Positions 24,555 to 34,760 of a DNA stretch of 44,838 nucleotides are shown here, in pieces. The notes beneath the pieces were generated by a model. That model worked only from the letters and a program-made list of their open reading frames with translations, made no database searches and had not been told where the DNA came from. The stretch is from positions 1 to 44,838 of the forward strand of contig CAJCID010000238.1 in NCBI GenBank assembly GCA_903970305.1. The letters run 5' to 3'. Within the stretch, counting starts at the first letter, position 1. The number at the start of each line of letters is the position of its first letter. Both the position numbers and the translations under genes were made by a program. Source of the stretch: Rhodospirillales bacterium. Its GTDB lineage: Bacteria > Pseudomonadota > Gammaproteobacteria > Burkholderiales > Burkholderiaceae_D.

Positions 24555-26294
24555 ATGCACCGATTCACCGACCTAAAGCGTCGCCTGGCTTTGCTCGCCG
24601 TCTTGGCGCTGGCTGTTCTGTGCGCCAATCTCTATTGGTGGCTGATGAGCCGGCCGGTCGAACTGGCCGATGCGCCGAGCGCGCGCATCGCCTGTGTCTC
24701 GTACGCCCCCTATCGCAAGGCCGGAGAGACGCCCTTCGATCCGGGCGCGGTCGTCTCCCCCGAGCGGATCGAGGAGGACCTCACGGCGCTGGCGCGGCGC
24801 TTCGACTGTGTGCGCACCTACTCGGTCGGCGCAGGCCTGGATCAGGTTCCCGCGATCGCGCGTCGCCACGGCATGAAGGTGCTGCTCGGGATCTGGCTCT
24901 CGCGCACCGCTCTGGACAACGAGCGCGAGCTTTCCCGCGGCATCGCAGTGGCCCGGGAGAATCGTGACGTGGTGCGGGCCGTCGTGGTGGGAAACGAAGT
25001 GCTCTTGCGCGGCGAGTTGCCGCAGACCACGCTGGCTACGCTCGTAGGCCGCGTGCGCGATGCGACGGGGCTGCCGGTCACCTATGCGGATGTCTGGGAG
25101 TTCTGGCTCAAGTATCCCGAGGTGGGCAAGGCGGTCTCGTTCATCACCATTCACATCCTGCCGTACTGGGAAGACGAGCCCGTCGGCGTGGCCGACGCGC
25201 TCGTGCATGTGCGCGAGGTGCGCGCGCGCATGCAGGCCGCCTTTCCTGATCGCGACATCCTGATCGGGGAGACGGGATGGCCAAGCGCCGGACGCGAGCG
25301 GCGCGAGGCCGTTCCGAGCCGGGTCAACCAGGCGCGCTATGTACGCGAGTTCCTGACTTGGGCTGAGGCCTCGGGCGTGCGTTACAACCTGATCGAGGCA
25401 TTCGATCAGCCCTGGAAGCGCCGGCTCGAAGGCACCGTTGGAGGCTATTGGGGCCTCTACGACGACGGCCTGGAAGAGAAGTTTCCACTCCAGGGGCCGG
25501 TCGTGGAGGAGCCGCACTGGCGCAGAGGAATCCTTGCGGGCCTGGCGCTGGGCGGCGTCTTTCTGGTGGCGGGCGGGCTCTATCTGCGGGCCTCGGTCTG
25601 GGCCCTCATGGTGCTCTGGCTTTCCGGCGACGCCCTGGGTGCGACGCTTTATGCCGAACTGCGCCACATGGGTTTCGCCAACCGCGATCTGTGGGAGACC
25701 GCCCTGACGGCCTCCTTCTCCCTCTGGGCTCTGGGGTCTGCGACGCTCATCACCTTGGTCCTCGCCCGTTGGGTCGATCGAGCCTCGGACCGAACCCTTC
25801 CCCTGCCACTGGCGCTTGTGGCCTGGCGGTCGAGCTTTCGGCAAAGCACCGACCGGCTGGCTCTGGCGCTGGGCGTCGTGCGCTTCGGATGGCTATTTGC
25901 GGTGGCGGTGATGGATCTGCTCCTGGTCTTCGATGCACGCTATCGCGATTTCCCGACCTTGGTGTTCATCGCACCGGGGATCGGACTGGGCCTTTGCGCA
26001 CTCGCCGGTGAAAAGGGCGGTGTGCCGGTCGTCCGGGCACTCGAAGAACGTTTGTGCGCGCTCTGGATCTTGGCGGCTTCGCTGCTGGTTGTCGTGCTCG
26101 AGCGGCCGAGCAACACCAGTGCCGACCTGTGGGCCATTCTCGGCATCGGTCTGGCCTGGCTCGCGCTAGACCAGACGCACGCCTCGGGTCGCGCGATCGT
26201 GTTGGCTGCGGGCCAGTACCAGGGCGCCGATGCCGATCGCCAGCGCGCCCGGCTCGTAGCAGTACAGGACCAGGGCAGCGCCCCCAACGGCTAG
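24555..26294 (+). CDS. Glycoside hydrolase family 17 protein with C-terminal membrane domain
   Basis: 579 residues from ATG 24555; ATG 24519, 12 codons upstream, is possible, and neither has a clear ribosome binding site. One N-terminal membrane helix (LALLAVLALAVLCANLYWWL) is followed by a GH17-like barrel (about 40-320). The proton donor is Glu148 (VVGNEVLLRGE), the nucleophile Glu239 (IGETGWPS), and the family motif NLIEAFDQPWKR follows. About seven membrane helices come after residue 325. GH17 enzymes act on beta-1,3-glucans; membrane-fused bacterial forms are linked to glucan remodelling or transglycosylation. The frame is open far upstream (to 23718), which is antisense to the flavoprotein. 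The last 129 bp overlap the convergent small membrane protein gene. Confidence 0.88.
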   Translation: MHRFTDLKRRLALLAVLALAVLCANLYWWLMSRPVELADAPSARIACVSYAPYRKAGETPFDPGAVVSPERIEEDLTALARRFDCVRTYSVGAGLDQVPAIARRHGMKVLLGIWLSRTALDNERELSRGIAVARENRDVVRAVVVGNEVLLRGELPQTTLATLVGRVRDATGLPVTYADVWEFWLKYPEVGKAVSFITIHILPYWEDEPVGVADALVHVREVRARMQAAFPDRDILIGETGWPSAGRERREAVPSRVNQARYVREFLTWAEASGVRYNLIEAFDQPWKRRLEGTVGGYWGLYDDGLEEKFPLQGPVVEEPHWRRGILAGLALGGVFLVAGGLYLRASVWALMVLWLSGDALGATLYAELRHMGFANRDLWETALTASFSLWALGSATLITLVLARWVDRASDRTLPLPLALVAWRSSFRQSTDRLALALGVVRFGWLFAVAVMDLLLVFDARYRDFPTLVFIAPGIGLGLCALAGEKGGVPVVRALEERLCALWILAASLLVVVLERPSNTSADLWAILGIGLAWLALDQTHASGRAIVLAAGQYQGADADRQRARLVAVQDQGSAPNG

Positions 26295-26540
26295 AGCGCA
26301 AGCTCCCCAGAGTGCGCGCGGACGCCAGAGGGCCACCATGCCGAGCAGCGCGCTGGCATAGCCCAGCCCATACCAGGCATAGGTCATGATGACGCCGCTG
26401 CGTACCGCGCACCACCAGGGCCCGCCACCCTGGTCGCATTGGTGCGCAACTTCGGGTGGTTGGATCATCAAGTAGCGCGCGAGCATCGCCAAGAGCGTGA
26501 CGCACAGTGCGATAAGCCATGGCGAGAGAATCCGTTTCAT
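26166..26540 (-). CDS. Small conserved-looking membrane protein, overlapping the GH17 gene 3' end
   Basis: 124 residues with about four hydrophobic segments (LIALCVTLLAMLARYLMI, VIMTYAWYGLGYASALLGMVAL, ALWGACALAVGGAALVLY, ALAIGIGALVL). From memory, similar 120-residue proteins with the LARY and LYxYEPGA motifs occur in other betaproteobacteria, so I regard it as real, function unknown. The final 43 codons lie antisense to the end of the GH17 gene (26166-26294). It is divergent from the patatin gene by 75 bp. A mainly hydrophobic protein at such a position could also be chance, but the clean start after MKR and the helix pattern argue otherwise. Confidence 0.65.
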   Translation of the reverse strand: MKRILSPWLIALCVTLLAMLARYLMIQPPEVAHQCDQGGGPWWCAVRSGVIMTYAWYGLGYASALLGMVALWRPRALWGACALAVGGAALVLYCYEPGALAIGIGALVLARSQHDRATRGVRLV

Positions 26541-26615
26541 GCCCGCATTATCGCACCGAGCAGGGTCTTGCCCTGCAAGGACACCCAGCCCGCGGCCGTG
26601 CTAACCTCGCGCACG

Positions 26616-27872
26616 ATGCCCAACGATGCGATCCCACGTGCGACTTCCTGCGCCTGCCCGAAACAGACCGGGCTGCTCCTCTCCGGAGGGGGCGCGCGTG
26701 CGGCGTACCAGGTCGGGGTGCTCAAGGCGATTGCAGCGCTGCAGACCGAACGCGCGCAAGCGGCCGGGCTTCCCGAGCTTGGGCGCGCAAATCCGTTCCC
26801 CATCGTCGTTGGGACCTCGGCAGGAGCGATCAATGCCACGGCGTTCGCCTCCGCAGCGGATCATTTCCAGGAGGCGGTGGCGCGTATCGTCGAGGTCTGG
26901 GAGAATTTTCGGGCCGAGCAGGTCTACCGGTCCGACTCATTCGGGGTGGTAAAGACCGGGGCGCGCTGGCTGACGGCGCTCTCAATCGGCTGGACGGTGC
27001 GTAAATGGACGCGCGCCCGACCCAAATCGCTCTTTGACAACGCGCCTCTGTCCGAACTGCTCACGAAGATGATCGACCCTGAGCGTATCGCCGGACTGCT
27101 CAAGACACCGGCGCTGCGTGCGCTCGCTGTGACCGTGTCGAGCTACACCTCAGGGCAGCATGTGACGTTCTATCAGTCTTCGCAGCCCATCGAGCCCTGG
27201 ACGCGCTCGCAGCGTGTTGCGATCCCCGAGCACATCGCGATCGATCACCTGCTGGCTTCCTCGGCGATTCCGTTCGTCTTTCCGGCCAAGGCACTCTCGC
27301 TCGGAGGACATCCGGAGTATTTTGGAGACGGCTCGATGCGGCAGCTTGCGCCCATCAGTCCGGCGATCCACCTCGGTGCCGAGCGGATCCTCGTCATCGG
27401 TGCGGGCCGCATGCAGGAGCCCGGGGGCATTGTGCCCAAGGGCGAGCCTGCCTACCCGAGTCTGGCCCAGATCGCCGGTCACGCGCTCTCGAGCATCTTT
27501 CTGGACAGTCTTTCGGCCGACATCGAACGGCTCCTGCGCATCAACCGCACGCTCGGCCTGCTCTCGGCATCCGAGCGGCGCGAGACCTCGCTGCGACCGA
27601 TTGAAGTGCTCGTCATCTCCCCCTCACAAAGGCTCGACGAGATCGCCTCGCGTCATGTCGGGAGTCTGCCGCTGCCGGTGCGTGCCCTGCTGCGCGGGGT
27701 CGGTGCGACCGATGCACGGGGTGCTGCGCTTGCGAGCTATCTCCTGTTCGAATCCAGCTACACCCGTGAACTGATCGATCTGGGGGTGGCCGACACCATG
27801 GCTCGCAAAGCGGAGGTCATCGGCTTCCTGGCGGGTTTGTCACCCAACCCTGTGGCCCATCCGGCCGGCTAA
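26616..27872 (+). CDS. Patatin-like phospholipase
   Basis: 418 residues from ATG 26616. The patatin catalytic dyad is complete: Ser68 in GTSAG and Asp238 in GDGSMRQ, with the oxyanion-hole loop SGGGARAAYQVG near residue 25. The C-terminal half is an extension typical of bacterial patatin proteins of this size. There is no signal peptide, so it is probably a cytoplasmic or membrane-associated lipid acyl hydrolase. The frame is open to 26439, but that part overlaps the divergent small membrane protein gene. Its stop overlaps the rsmE stop by 4 bp (27869-27872). Confidence 0.92.
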   Translation: MPNDAIPRATSCACPKQTGLLLSGGGARAAYQVGVLKAIAALQTERAQAAGLPELGRANPFPIVVGTSAGAINATAFASAADHFQEAVARIVEVWENFRAEQVYRSDSFGVVKTGARWLTALSIGWTVRKWTRARPKSLFDNAPLSELLTKMIDPERIAGLLKTPALRALAVTVSSYTSGQHVTFYQSSQPIEPWTRSQRVAIPEHIAIDHLLASSAIPFVFPAKALSLGGHPEYFGDGSMRQLAPISPAIHLGAERILVIGAGRMQEPGGIVPKGEPAYPSLAQIAGHALSSIFLDSLSADIERLLRINRTLGLLSASERRETSLRPIEVLVISPSQRLDEIASRHVGSLPLPVRALLRGVGATDARGAALASYLLFESSYTRELIDLGVADTMARKAEVIGFLAGLSPNPVAHPAG

Positions 27873-28603
27873 GACTGGGCCGCCGCGCCCCAGACGGCGC
27901 TGAGCATGGCGAGCGCGGCAAGCGCTGCCGTCTCGGTGCGCAAGATCCGGTCGCCCAACGAGACGGCTTGGAATGCCGCGGCACGAAGCGCCGCCTCTTC
28001 GGCGTCCGACAGGCCCGCTTCAGGCCCGATCACGAGGTGCACGGGCGCCTCGGGCGCGGCCAGCGCGGAGAGGAACTGGCTTGCGCGTGGCGAGGCCCAG
28101 AGCCTCACTCCTCCTCTGGGCAGGCTGGCGAGCCAGACCTCGAGGGTGGCCAGTTCATGGATCGGCGGGACGCGATTCCGTCCGCACTGCTCGGCCGCCG
28201 CTTGCGCGATGGCCTGCCAGTGGCCGCGTCGGCGCGTTGCGCGCTCGCCAGCCAAGCGAACCACCGAGCGTGTCGTGGCCAGCGGTTGGAGCGCCGCCGC
28301 GCCGAGCTCGACTGCCTTCTCCACGACCCAATCCATCTTGTCGGCGGCAGGCAGCCCCTGAGCGATCGTCACGCGGAAGGGGAGTTCGGCCTCGCGCGCG
28401 TCGAACCCTAAGGTCTCTGCACGCGCGCTCTTGACCGAACAATCGAGAAGGCGCGCCGGATACTCCCCACCACGACCGTCAAAGAGCGTCACGGCGTCGC
28501 CTTGACGCAGGCGCAAGACCGATACCGCATGGTGTGCGACGCCTGCTGGCAAGTCGAACGTCTCCTTTGGGGCGAGGGGCAGATCAACGTAGAAGCGCGG
28601 CAT
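27869..28603 (-). CDS. rsmE: RsmE, 16S rRNA m3U1498 methyltransferase
   Basis: 244 residues, the normal RsmE length. It begins MPRFYVDLPL. An N-terminal PUA-like part (HHAVSVLRLRQGDAVTLFDGRGGEY) is followed by a SPOUT methyltransferase core with KMDWVVEKAVELG, the AAAEQCGRNRVP element, IGPEAGLSDAEE and the SAM-knot LGDRILRTETA. It methylates U1498 of 16S rRNA on the assembled 30S subunit. The frame is open to 28726, but the family start is at 28603. It is divergent from tkt across a 271-bp gap. Confidence 0.95.
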   Translation of the reverse strand: MPRFYVDLPLAPKETFDLPAGVAHHAVSVLRLRQGDAVTLFDGRGGEYPARLLDCSVKSARAETLGFDAREAELPFRVTIAQGLPAADKMDWVVEKAVELGAAALQPLATTRSVVRLAGERATRRRGHWQAIAQAAAEQCGRNRVPPIHELATLEVWLASLPRGGVRLWASPRASQFLSALAAPEAPVHLVIGPEAGLSDAEEAALRAAAFQAVSLGDRILRTETAALAALAMLSAVWGAAAQS

Positions 28604-28874
28604 GAAATCCGGAACAAAGAGGGGCTCTGGCAGGCAGACGGTGGGTAACAATCCCCCGAGGCGCCCGTGCCCGGGCGATTCTCCGCTGCCTTGACGATCC
28701 TGGCAATTCTTGATCCGTCTCGTCACTGTGGTGCTGGTGCGCCCTGCTATGGCGCGTGCCCACCTATGGGGCGTAAGGGGGCGGGTCTGTTAAAATCTCA
28801 CCATACCTGCCGTGTCCGGTCCCATCCCGTCGGGGTGGCATGCCCGTTCTCTGCTCACCTTGGCGAATCCCACT
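28604..28874. other. 271-bp divergent region between rsmE and tkt
   Basis: It contains a 6-bp inverted repeat (CGCCCG 28662-28667 with CGGGCG 28672-28677, loop TGCC) and a TAAAAT (28791-28796) that could be the -10 for tkt, in a GTTAAAATC context. A GTG at 28812 in frame with tkt would add 21 residues. I see no other gene. Confidence 0.5.
28791..28796 (+). promoter_or_regulatory. Possible -10 box for the tkt operon
   Basis: TAAAAT matches the -10 consensus at five of six positions. No recognisable -35 box lies 16-18 bp upstream. The same GTTAAAAT string recurs before purE (38008-38015), which makes a shared promoter type plausible. Confidence 0.3.
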
Positions 28875-30875
28875 ATGACGCCTGCTTCGACCTCCCGCAT
28901 GGCCAATGCATTGCGCGCTTTGGCGATGGATGCCGTCCAGAAAGCCAACTCCGGACACCCTGGGATGCCGATGGGCATGGCCGAGATTGCGGTGGCCCTC
29001 TGGAAAGACCATCTGCGCTTTAATCCGGCGCATCCCGAGTGGCTCGACCGGGACCGCTTCATTTTGTCCAATGGCCATGGCTCGATGCTGCAATACGCCC
29101 TGTTACACCTGACAGGCTACGATCTGCCGATGTCTGAGCTGGAGAACTTTCGCCAGCTGCATTCCAAGACACCCGGTCACCCAGAGCGCGGCATCACCCC
29201 CGGAGTCGAGACGACCACGGGCCCCCTCGGACAGGGATTGGCCAACGGCGTGGGTATGGCTTTGGCCGAGCGCCTGCTCGCGGCCGAGTTCAATCGGCCG
29301 GGTCTGCCGATTGTCGATCACAGGACCTACGTGTTCGCAGGGGACGGCTGCATGATGGAGGGCATCTCCCACGAGGCCGCGTCGCTGGCGGGCAAGCTGC
29401 GCCTGTCCAAGCTGATCGTGCTCTATGACGACAATGGGATCTCAATTGATGGCGAGGTCGTCGATTGGTTTGCGGACGATACCCCGCGCCGCTTTGAAGC
29501 CTACGGATGGGAGGTCATCGGACCGGTCGTGGGCCGTGACGTCGCCGCGGTCAGCGCGGCGATCGCGCGCGCGCGCGACGCCCTGCGGCCGACATTGATC
29601 GTCTGCAAGACCGTGATCGGCGCGGGCTCGCCCCATCTTGCCGGCACAGAGAAGGCGCACGGATCAGCGCTGGGCACGGCCGAGGTCGCGGCGACCCGGA
29701 AGGCGCTGGGGTGGGAGGCACCACCCTTCCAGATCCCAGACGATGTCTATGCGGCCTGGGACTCCAGGGCGCGCGGCGCGGCACTCGAAAACGGCTGGAA
29801 GGACCTGTTGGCTCAATATCAGAAGCGCTTTCCAGCCGAGGCGGCCGAGTTCGAGCGCCGCAACCGGGGGGACCTGCCCGAAGACTTTGCGACGGCGGCC
29901 GCCCTGCTCGTTGCCGGCACGCTCGAAAAGAAGGAGTCCGTGGCGAGCCGCAAGGCGTCGCTCCTCGCCCTGAACGCGCTGGCTCCGAGACTGCCTGAGC
30001 TCTTGGGCGGTTCGGCCGATCTGACCGGCAGCAATCTGACCCAGTGGGAGGGGGCCGTACCGTTGCGCGTGGACGAGGCGCACTTCCAGGCCGGGCACTA
30101 TGTGAATTACGGCGTACGTGAATTCGGCATGAGCGCGATCATGAATGGCGTGGCCTGCCACGGGGGGCTCATCCCCTTTGGCGGGACCTTCCTGACTTTC
30201 TCCGACTACAGCCGCAGCGCCCTGCGCATGGCCGCTCTGATGAAGCTGCGCTCGATCTTCGTTTTCACGCACGATTCGATCGGCCTGGGCGAAGACGGCC
30301 CGACTCACCAATCCATCGAGCACGCGTCCAGCTTGCGCCTCATCCCGCATCTGGATGTATGGCGTCCGGCCGACACGACCGAATCCGCGGTGGCCTGGAT
30401 CGCCGCGCTGCAACGAGTCGATGGCCCGAGCGCCCTATTGTTCTCGCGCCAGAACCTCCCGTATCTTGAGAAGACGGCCGGTCAGGCCCAGGCGATCTCG
30501 AAGGGAGCCTATGTGCTTCTCGAGTCCAAAGCAGCGCGCGCGGTCCTGATCGCGACCGGCTCAGAAGTCGGACTCGCCTTGAGGGCCGCCGAGGCGCTCG
30601 CCCAGCAGGGAATTGCCGTGCGCGTCGTCTCGATGCCGTCTTCGAGCGTTTTCGACCGGCAGCCCCAGGGCTACAAATCAGAGGTTCTGCCTCCGCACCT
30701 GCCGCGTGTGGCCATCGAGGCCGGGGTGACCGATTTCTGGTGGAAGTACGTGCGCGGCACGGGCGCAGTGATCGGCATCGACAGCTACGGCGAGTCGGCT
30801 CCGGCCGAGGTGCTCTTCAAGCATTTTCACTTCACGGTCGAGAACGTCGTGGCGACGGTAAAGCACGTCCTGTAG
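28875..30875 (+). CDS. tkt: Transketolase
   Basis: 666 residues from ATG 28875, close to the 663 of E. coli TktA; a GTG at 28812 is less likely. Motifs: [35 protein letters not shown], thiamine-diphosphate motif [18 protein letters not shown] with [10 protein letters not shown], and the catalytic Glu region [12 protein letters not shown]. It transfers two-carbon units in the pentose phosphate and Calvin pathways. It heads the tkt-gap-pgk-pyk-fba run. A terminator-like hairpin lies between it and gap. Confidence 0.96.
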   Translation: MTPASTSRMANALRALAMDAVQKANSGHPGMPMGMAEIAVALWKDHLRFNPAHPEWLDRDRFILSNGHGSMLQYALLHLTGYDLPMSELENFRQLHSKTPGHPERGITPGVETTTGPLGQGLANGVGMALAERLLAAEFNRPGLPIVDHRTYVFAGDGCMMEGISHEAASLAGKLRLSKLIVLYDDNGISIDGEVVDWFADDTPRRFEAYGWEVIGPVVGRDVAAVSAAIARARDALRPTLIVCKTVIGAGSPHLAGTEKAHGSALGTAEVAATRKALGWEAPPFQIPDDVYAAWDSRARGAALENGWKDLLAQYQKRFPAEAAEFERRNRGDLPEDFATAAALLVAGTLEKKESVASRKASLLALNALAPRLPELLGGSADLTGSNLTQWEGAVPLRVDEAHFQAGHYVNYGVREFGMSAIMNGVACHGGLIPFGGTFLTFSDYSRSALRMAALMKLRSIFVFTHDSIGLGEDGPTHQSIEHASSLRLIPHLDVWRPADTTESAVAWIAALQRVDGPSALLFSRQNLPYLEKTAGQAQAISKGAYVLLESKAARAVLIATGSEVGLALRAAEALAQQGIAVRVVSMPSSSVFDRQPQGYKSEVLPPHLPRVAIEAGVTDFWWKYVRGTGAVIGIDSYGESAPAEVLFKHFHFTVENVVATVKHVL

Positions 30876-30882
30876 GGGAAAG

Positions 30883-30918
30883 GCCGCGCTGACGGGTTCC
30901 ACCGCGGCAAGATTTTTT
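30883..30918 (+). terminator. Terminator-like hairpin with T6 run between tkt and gap
   Basis: GCCGCG (30883-30888) and CGCGGC (30903-30908) form a 6-bp GC stem with a 14-nt loop, followed after 4 nt by TTTTTT (30913-30918). It sits 8 nt after the tkt stop and just before the gap ribosome binding site. It could reduce readthrough from tkt into gap or mark the end of a tkt-only transcript. Confidence 0.5.
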
Positions 30919-30929
30919 GGGAGATTGGA

Positions 30930-31940
30930 ATGACCATTCGAGTTGGCATTAACGGATTCGGCCGCATCGGCCGCAATATTCTGAGGGCCCACTATGAGGG
31001 GGGTAAGAAGCACGATTTGCAGATCGTCGCGATCAATGACCTCGGGGATCCGAAGACCAACGCTCATCTGACCCAGTACGACACCGTGCACGGCCGGTTC
31101 CCCGGCACGGTCGCGGTCGAGGGCGATTCGATCGTCGTCAACGGTGATGCCATCAAGGTATTGGCGCAGCGCAACCCGGCAGAGCTTCCCTGGGGCAGTC
31201 TCGGAGTCGACGTCGTGCTCGAGTGCACGGGCCTCTTTACGAGCAAGGAGAAGGCACTCGCACACGTGCGCGGTGGGGCGAAGAAGGTGGTGATCTCCGC
31301 TCCCGGAGGCAAGGATGTCGACGCCACGGTGGTCTACGGAGTCAATCACAAAGTACTCAAAGCCTCGGATACCGTCATCTCGAACGCGAGCTGTACGACC
31401 AACTGTCTGGCGCCTCTGGTCATGCCCTTGCATCAGAAGATCGGCGTGGTCAACGGTCTCATGACGACGATCCATTCCTACACCAACGACCAGGTTCTGA
31501 CCGACGTCTATCACGAGGACCTGCGCCGCGCGCGCTCGGCGACGATGTCCATGATCCCGACCAAGACCGGCGCGGCTGCCGCCATAGGCCTCGTCATGCC
31601 CGAACTTCACGGCAAGCTCGATGGCTACGCCATCCGCGTGCCCACGATCAATGTCTCTCTGGTCGATCTGTCTTTCATCGCCGCCCGGCCCACCACGGTC
31701 GATGAGATCAACCTCATCATGAAGGAGGCCTCCGAAGGCGCCTTGAAGGGTATTCTCGACTACACCAGCGTCCCCCTGGTCTCGGTCGACTTCAATCACA
31801 ACCCGGCCTCCTCGACTTTTGATTCCACCTTGACCAAGGTCTCGGGCTCGCTCGTGAAGGTGGCGAGCTGGTACGACAACGAATGGGGATTTAGCTGCCG
31901 CATGCTCGATACGACCGTTGCCCTCATGCAGGCACGCTAA
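30930..31940 (+). CDS. gap: Glyceraldehyde-3-phosphate dehydrogenase
   Basis: 336 residues. It has the N-terminal NAD-binding motif [15 protein letters not shown], the catalytic Cys155 in [13 protein letters not shown], the conserved His in IHSYTNDQ, and a C-terminal [15 protein letters not shown]. It oxidises glyceraldehyde-3-phosphate to 1,3-bisphosphoglycerate, or the reverse in carbon fixation. The start at 30930 has GGGAG about 8 nt upstream. It is followed by pgk after 61 bp. Confidence 0.97.
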   Translation: MTIRVGINGFGRIGRNILRAHYEGGKKHDLQIVAINDLGDPKTNAHLTQYDTVHGRFPGTVAVEGDSIVVNGDAIKVLAQRNPAELPWGSLGVDVVLECTGLFTSKEKALAHVRGGAKKVVISAPGGKDVDATVVYGVNHKVLKASDTVISNASCTTNCLAPLVMPLHQKIGVVNGLMTTIHSYTNDQVLTDVYHEDLRRARSATMSMIPTKTGAAAAIGLVMPELHGKLDGYAIRVPTINVSLVDLSFIAARPTTVDEINLIMKEASEGALKGILDYTSVPLVSVDFNHNPASSTFDSTLTKVSGSLVKVASWYDNEWGFSCRMLDTTVALMQAR

Positions 31941-32001
31941 GCCTCGGAACGGCCGCAAGGCTCGCCTGCTCCTCAACTGTCATTGGCATGATGTTTCCGA
32001 C

Positions 32002-33180
32002 ATGAAATTTCTCCGCATGACCGACCTCGATCTGAAGGGTAAGCGGGTCTTCATCCGCGCCGATCTGAACGTTCCGCAGGACGAGAGCGGAGGCATCACC
32101 GACGACACGCGCATTCGCGCGTCGCTCCCTGCATTCGAGGCGGCCCTGGCGGCCGGTGCGGCGTTGATGGTCGCCACGCACCTGGGTCGGCCGGTCGAAG
32201 GGAAGCCGACCCCACTGGATTCGCTCGCCCCCGTGGCCGAGCGCTTGTCGAGGCTGCTCGGTCGGACCGTGCCGCTCATCACCGACTGGGTCGATGGCGT
32301 GCACGTCGCCCCGGGGGAGATCGTGCTCCTGGAGAATTGCCGGATCAATCCGGGCGAGAAGAAGAACGACGATGCGCTTGCCCGCAAGATGGCGGCCCTG
32401 TGCGACATCTATGTCAATGACGCTTTCGGCGCAGCTCATCGGACCGAGGCGACGACCGTGGGGATGGCCCACTATGCACCGATCGCGTGCGCCGGACCGC
32501 TGCTCGCGGCGGAGCTCGATGCGCTCGGTCGGGCGCTATCGAATCCGCGCCGGCCGCTGCTGGCCATCGTCGCGGGCTCCAAGGTCTCGACCAAGCTGAC
32601 GATCCTGCGCTCCCTGGCGGCCTCGGTGGATCAGTTGATCGTCGGCGGCGGCATTGCCAACACCTTCATGCTGGCCGCAGGATCGCCCGTGGGCCAATCG
32701 CTCGCCGAGCCGGGCCTCGTGGGTGAGGCGCGGGCGGTCATGGACCTGATGCATAGCCGCGCAGCCACCGTCCCTTTGCCCACCGATGTCGTCGTCGCCA
32801 CGGAGTTGAGCGCCAGCGCCCGGGCGCACGCTGTCAAGGCGAGCGAGGTCGCCCCGGGCGAGATGATCCTTGACATCGGAGCCGATACCGCGCGCACGCT
32901 GGCCGAGCTCATCGAGGCGGCTGGGACCATCGTCTGGAACGGGCCCATGGGGGTGTTCGAATACGAACAGTTTGCAGAAGGCACGCGGGCGATCGCACAG
33001 GCCATCGCCCGCTCGAAGGCATTCTCGATCGCCGGTGGTGGGGATACACTGGCGGCGATCACCAAATTTGGAATCGCTGAGCAAGTCAGCTATATCTCGA
33101 CCGGGGGCGGTGCGTTTCTGGAATTCCTCGAAGGTCGCCCGCTACCCGCGGTGGCGGCCCTCCAAGCCCGCGCCGGGTGA
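32002..33180 (+). CDS. pgk: Phosphoglycerate kinase
   Basis: 392 residues from ATG 32002. Motifs: [12 protein letters not shown] near the start, DTRIRASLP, the GRP substrate-binding element, [29 protein letters not shown] and the nucleotide-binding GGGDTLAAI. It makes ATP and 3-phosphoglycerate from 1,3-bisphosphoglycerate. The frame is open upstream to 31918, inside gap. No Shine-Dalgarno precedes the ATG, and the MTDL five codons later is an alternative start. Confidence 0.95.
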   Translation: MKFLRMTDLDLKGKRVFIRADLNVPQDESGGITDDTRIRASLPAFEAALAAGAALMVATHLGRPVEGKPTPLDSLAPVAERLSRLLGRTVPLITDWVDGVHVAPGEIVLLENCRINPGEKKNDDALARKMAALCDIYVNDAFGAAHRTEATTVGMAHYAPIACAGPLLAAELDALGRALSNPRRPLLAIVAGSKVSTKLTILRSLAASVDQLIVGGGIANTFMLAAGSPVGQSLAEPGLVGEARAVMDLMHSRAATVPLPTDVVVATELSASARAHAVKASEVAPGEMILDIGADTARTLAELIEAAGTIVWNGPMGVFEYEQFAEGTRAIAQAIARSKAFSIAGGGDTLAAITKFGIAEQVSYISTGGGAFLEFLEGRPLPAVAALQARAG

Positions 33181-33219
33181 CCCTCGCGGGTCCGCATCAA
33201 AGCAGTGATTGGAGCAGCA

Positions 33220-34656
33220 ATGACACGCGCCACCAAGATCGTCGCCACAGTCGGACCTGCCTCGAGCGAGTTTGAGGTTCTGCAGCAGATGGTGCGTGCG
33301 GGGGTCGATGTGTTCCGTCTGAACTTCTCCCACGGCACGGCCGCAGACCATCTGGCACGCTCTGAATTGATCCGTCGTGTGGCGCGCACGGCCGGGCGCG
33401 AGGTGGCGATCATGGCCGATCTGCAGGGTCCGAAGATCCGCATCGGCAAGTTCGAAACAGGCCGCGTCGAATTGGAGAAGGGTGCGGAGTTCACTCTCGA
33501 CGCGGCCCTGGAGAGTCCCGGCAATGTCGGACAAGTGGGCCTCGACTATAAAGAGCTGCCCCGCGACGTGCGGCCCGGCGACATCCTATTGCTCAACGAC
33601 GGACTGATTGTCCTGAAGGTCGAGCGGGTCGAGGGCGAGAAGATCGTCACGACCGTGCGTATTGGTGGTGAATTGTCCAACAACAAGGGCATCAACCGCC
33701 AGGGCGGGGGCCTGACGGCTCCGGCGCTCACCGCCAAGGATATGGAGGATATCCGTACCGCCATGGCATTGAAGGCCGACTTCGTCGCCGTGTCGTTCCC
33801 GAAGAACTCCACCGACATGACGATGGCGCGCCAGCTGGCCAACATCGCCGGGGCCAGCGCCAAGCACCGGCCGATGATGATCGCCAAGATCGAGCGTGCC
33901 GAGGCGATCCCGGAGCTCGCTGCGATCCTGGAAGCCAGCGACGGGATCATGGTCGCACGCGGCGATCTGGCCGTCGAGGTCGGCAATGCCGCGGTCCCGG
34001 CCCTGCAAAAGCGCATGATCAAGATGGCCCGCGAGGCGAACAAACTCACGATCACGGCCACGCAGATGATGGAATCCATGATCGTCAACGCGGTGCCGAC
34101 CCGTGCTGAGGTGTCGGACGTGGCCAACGCGGTCCTCGATGGCACCGACGCGGTCATGCTCTCGGCCGAGACGGCCACAGGTCGTTACCCGGTCGAGGTG
34201 GTCGAGGCGATGTCGGCGATCTGTCTGGAGGCTGAAAAATCCTACGAAGTGGCGATCGACAAGGATTTTCTGAACCGCACCTTCACCCGTGTGGACCAGT
34301 CGATCGCCAATGGCGCCCTGTTTACAGCCTGGCATCTGCGCGCCAAGGCAATCGCCTCCCTGACCGACTCCGGCTCGACCGCGCTTTGGATGAGCCGGCA
34401 CAACATCGACCTACCGATCTATGCCCTCACGCCCAACGTGGCCACCCTGCGCCGCCTGGCCTTATTCCGTAACGTGCAGCCGTTCGAACTCGAGCAGCGC
34501 GATAACCGCGACAAGGTGCTGAACGCGGCTGAGGATCTGCTGCTCGAACGCGGCGTCGTGCAAAAAGGTGATCTGATCGTGCTGACCGTGGGCGAACCGA
34601 TGGGACAGCCGGGTGGCACCAATACGCTGAAAATCGTCAAGGTCGGCGAGCGATGA
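33220..34656 (+). CDS. pyk: Pyruvate kinase
   Basis: 478 residues from ATG 33220 with GGAG at 33211-33214. It begins TRATKIVATVGPASS, has the LNFSHG and DLQGPKIRIG motifs, the active-site MIAKIERAEA followed by IMVARGDLAVEVG, and ITATQMMESMI. The C-terminal regulatory domain is of the typical type II (PykA-like) size. It forms pyruvate and ATP from phosphoenolpyruvate. It lies between pgk and fba as part of one lower-glycolysis transcription unit. Confidence 0.96.
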   Translation: MTRATKIVATVGPASSEFEVLQQMVRAGVDVFRLNFSHGTAADHLARSELIRRVARTAGREVAIMADLQGPKIRIGKFETGRVELEKGAEFTLDAALESPGNVGQVGLDYKELPRDVRPGDILLLNDGLIVLKVERVEGEKIVTTVRIGGELSNNKGINRQGGGLTAPALTAKDMEDIRTAMALKADFVAVSFPKNSTDMTMARQLANIAGASAKHRPMMIAKIERAEAIPELAAILEASDGIMVARGDLAVEVGNAAVPALQKRMIKMAREANKLTITATQMMESMIVNAVPTRAEVSDVANAVLDGTDAVMLSAETATGRYPVEVVEAMSAICLEAEKSYEVAIDKDFLNRTFTRVDQSIANGALFTAWHLRAKAIASLTDSGSTALWMSRHNIDLPIYALTPNVATLRRLALFRNVQPFELEQRDNRDKVLNAAEDLLLERGVVQKGDLIVLTVGEPMGQPGGTNTLKIVKVGER

Positions 34657-34760
34657 GGCACGACTGCTCGTTGTCGTCTCGGGCAGGACCGAGCCGAAGC
34701 TTGGCCTTGTGCCGTGGCTGTGCACCGCATCGAACCGAATCGATCACCTAGGAGAACCAG

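Noticed and set aside
29566-29581. GCGCGCGC run inside tkt that looks like a simple repeat
   Set aside because: It lies in coding sequence and encodes an ordinary Ala/Arg helix (IARARD), so it needs no special explanation.
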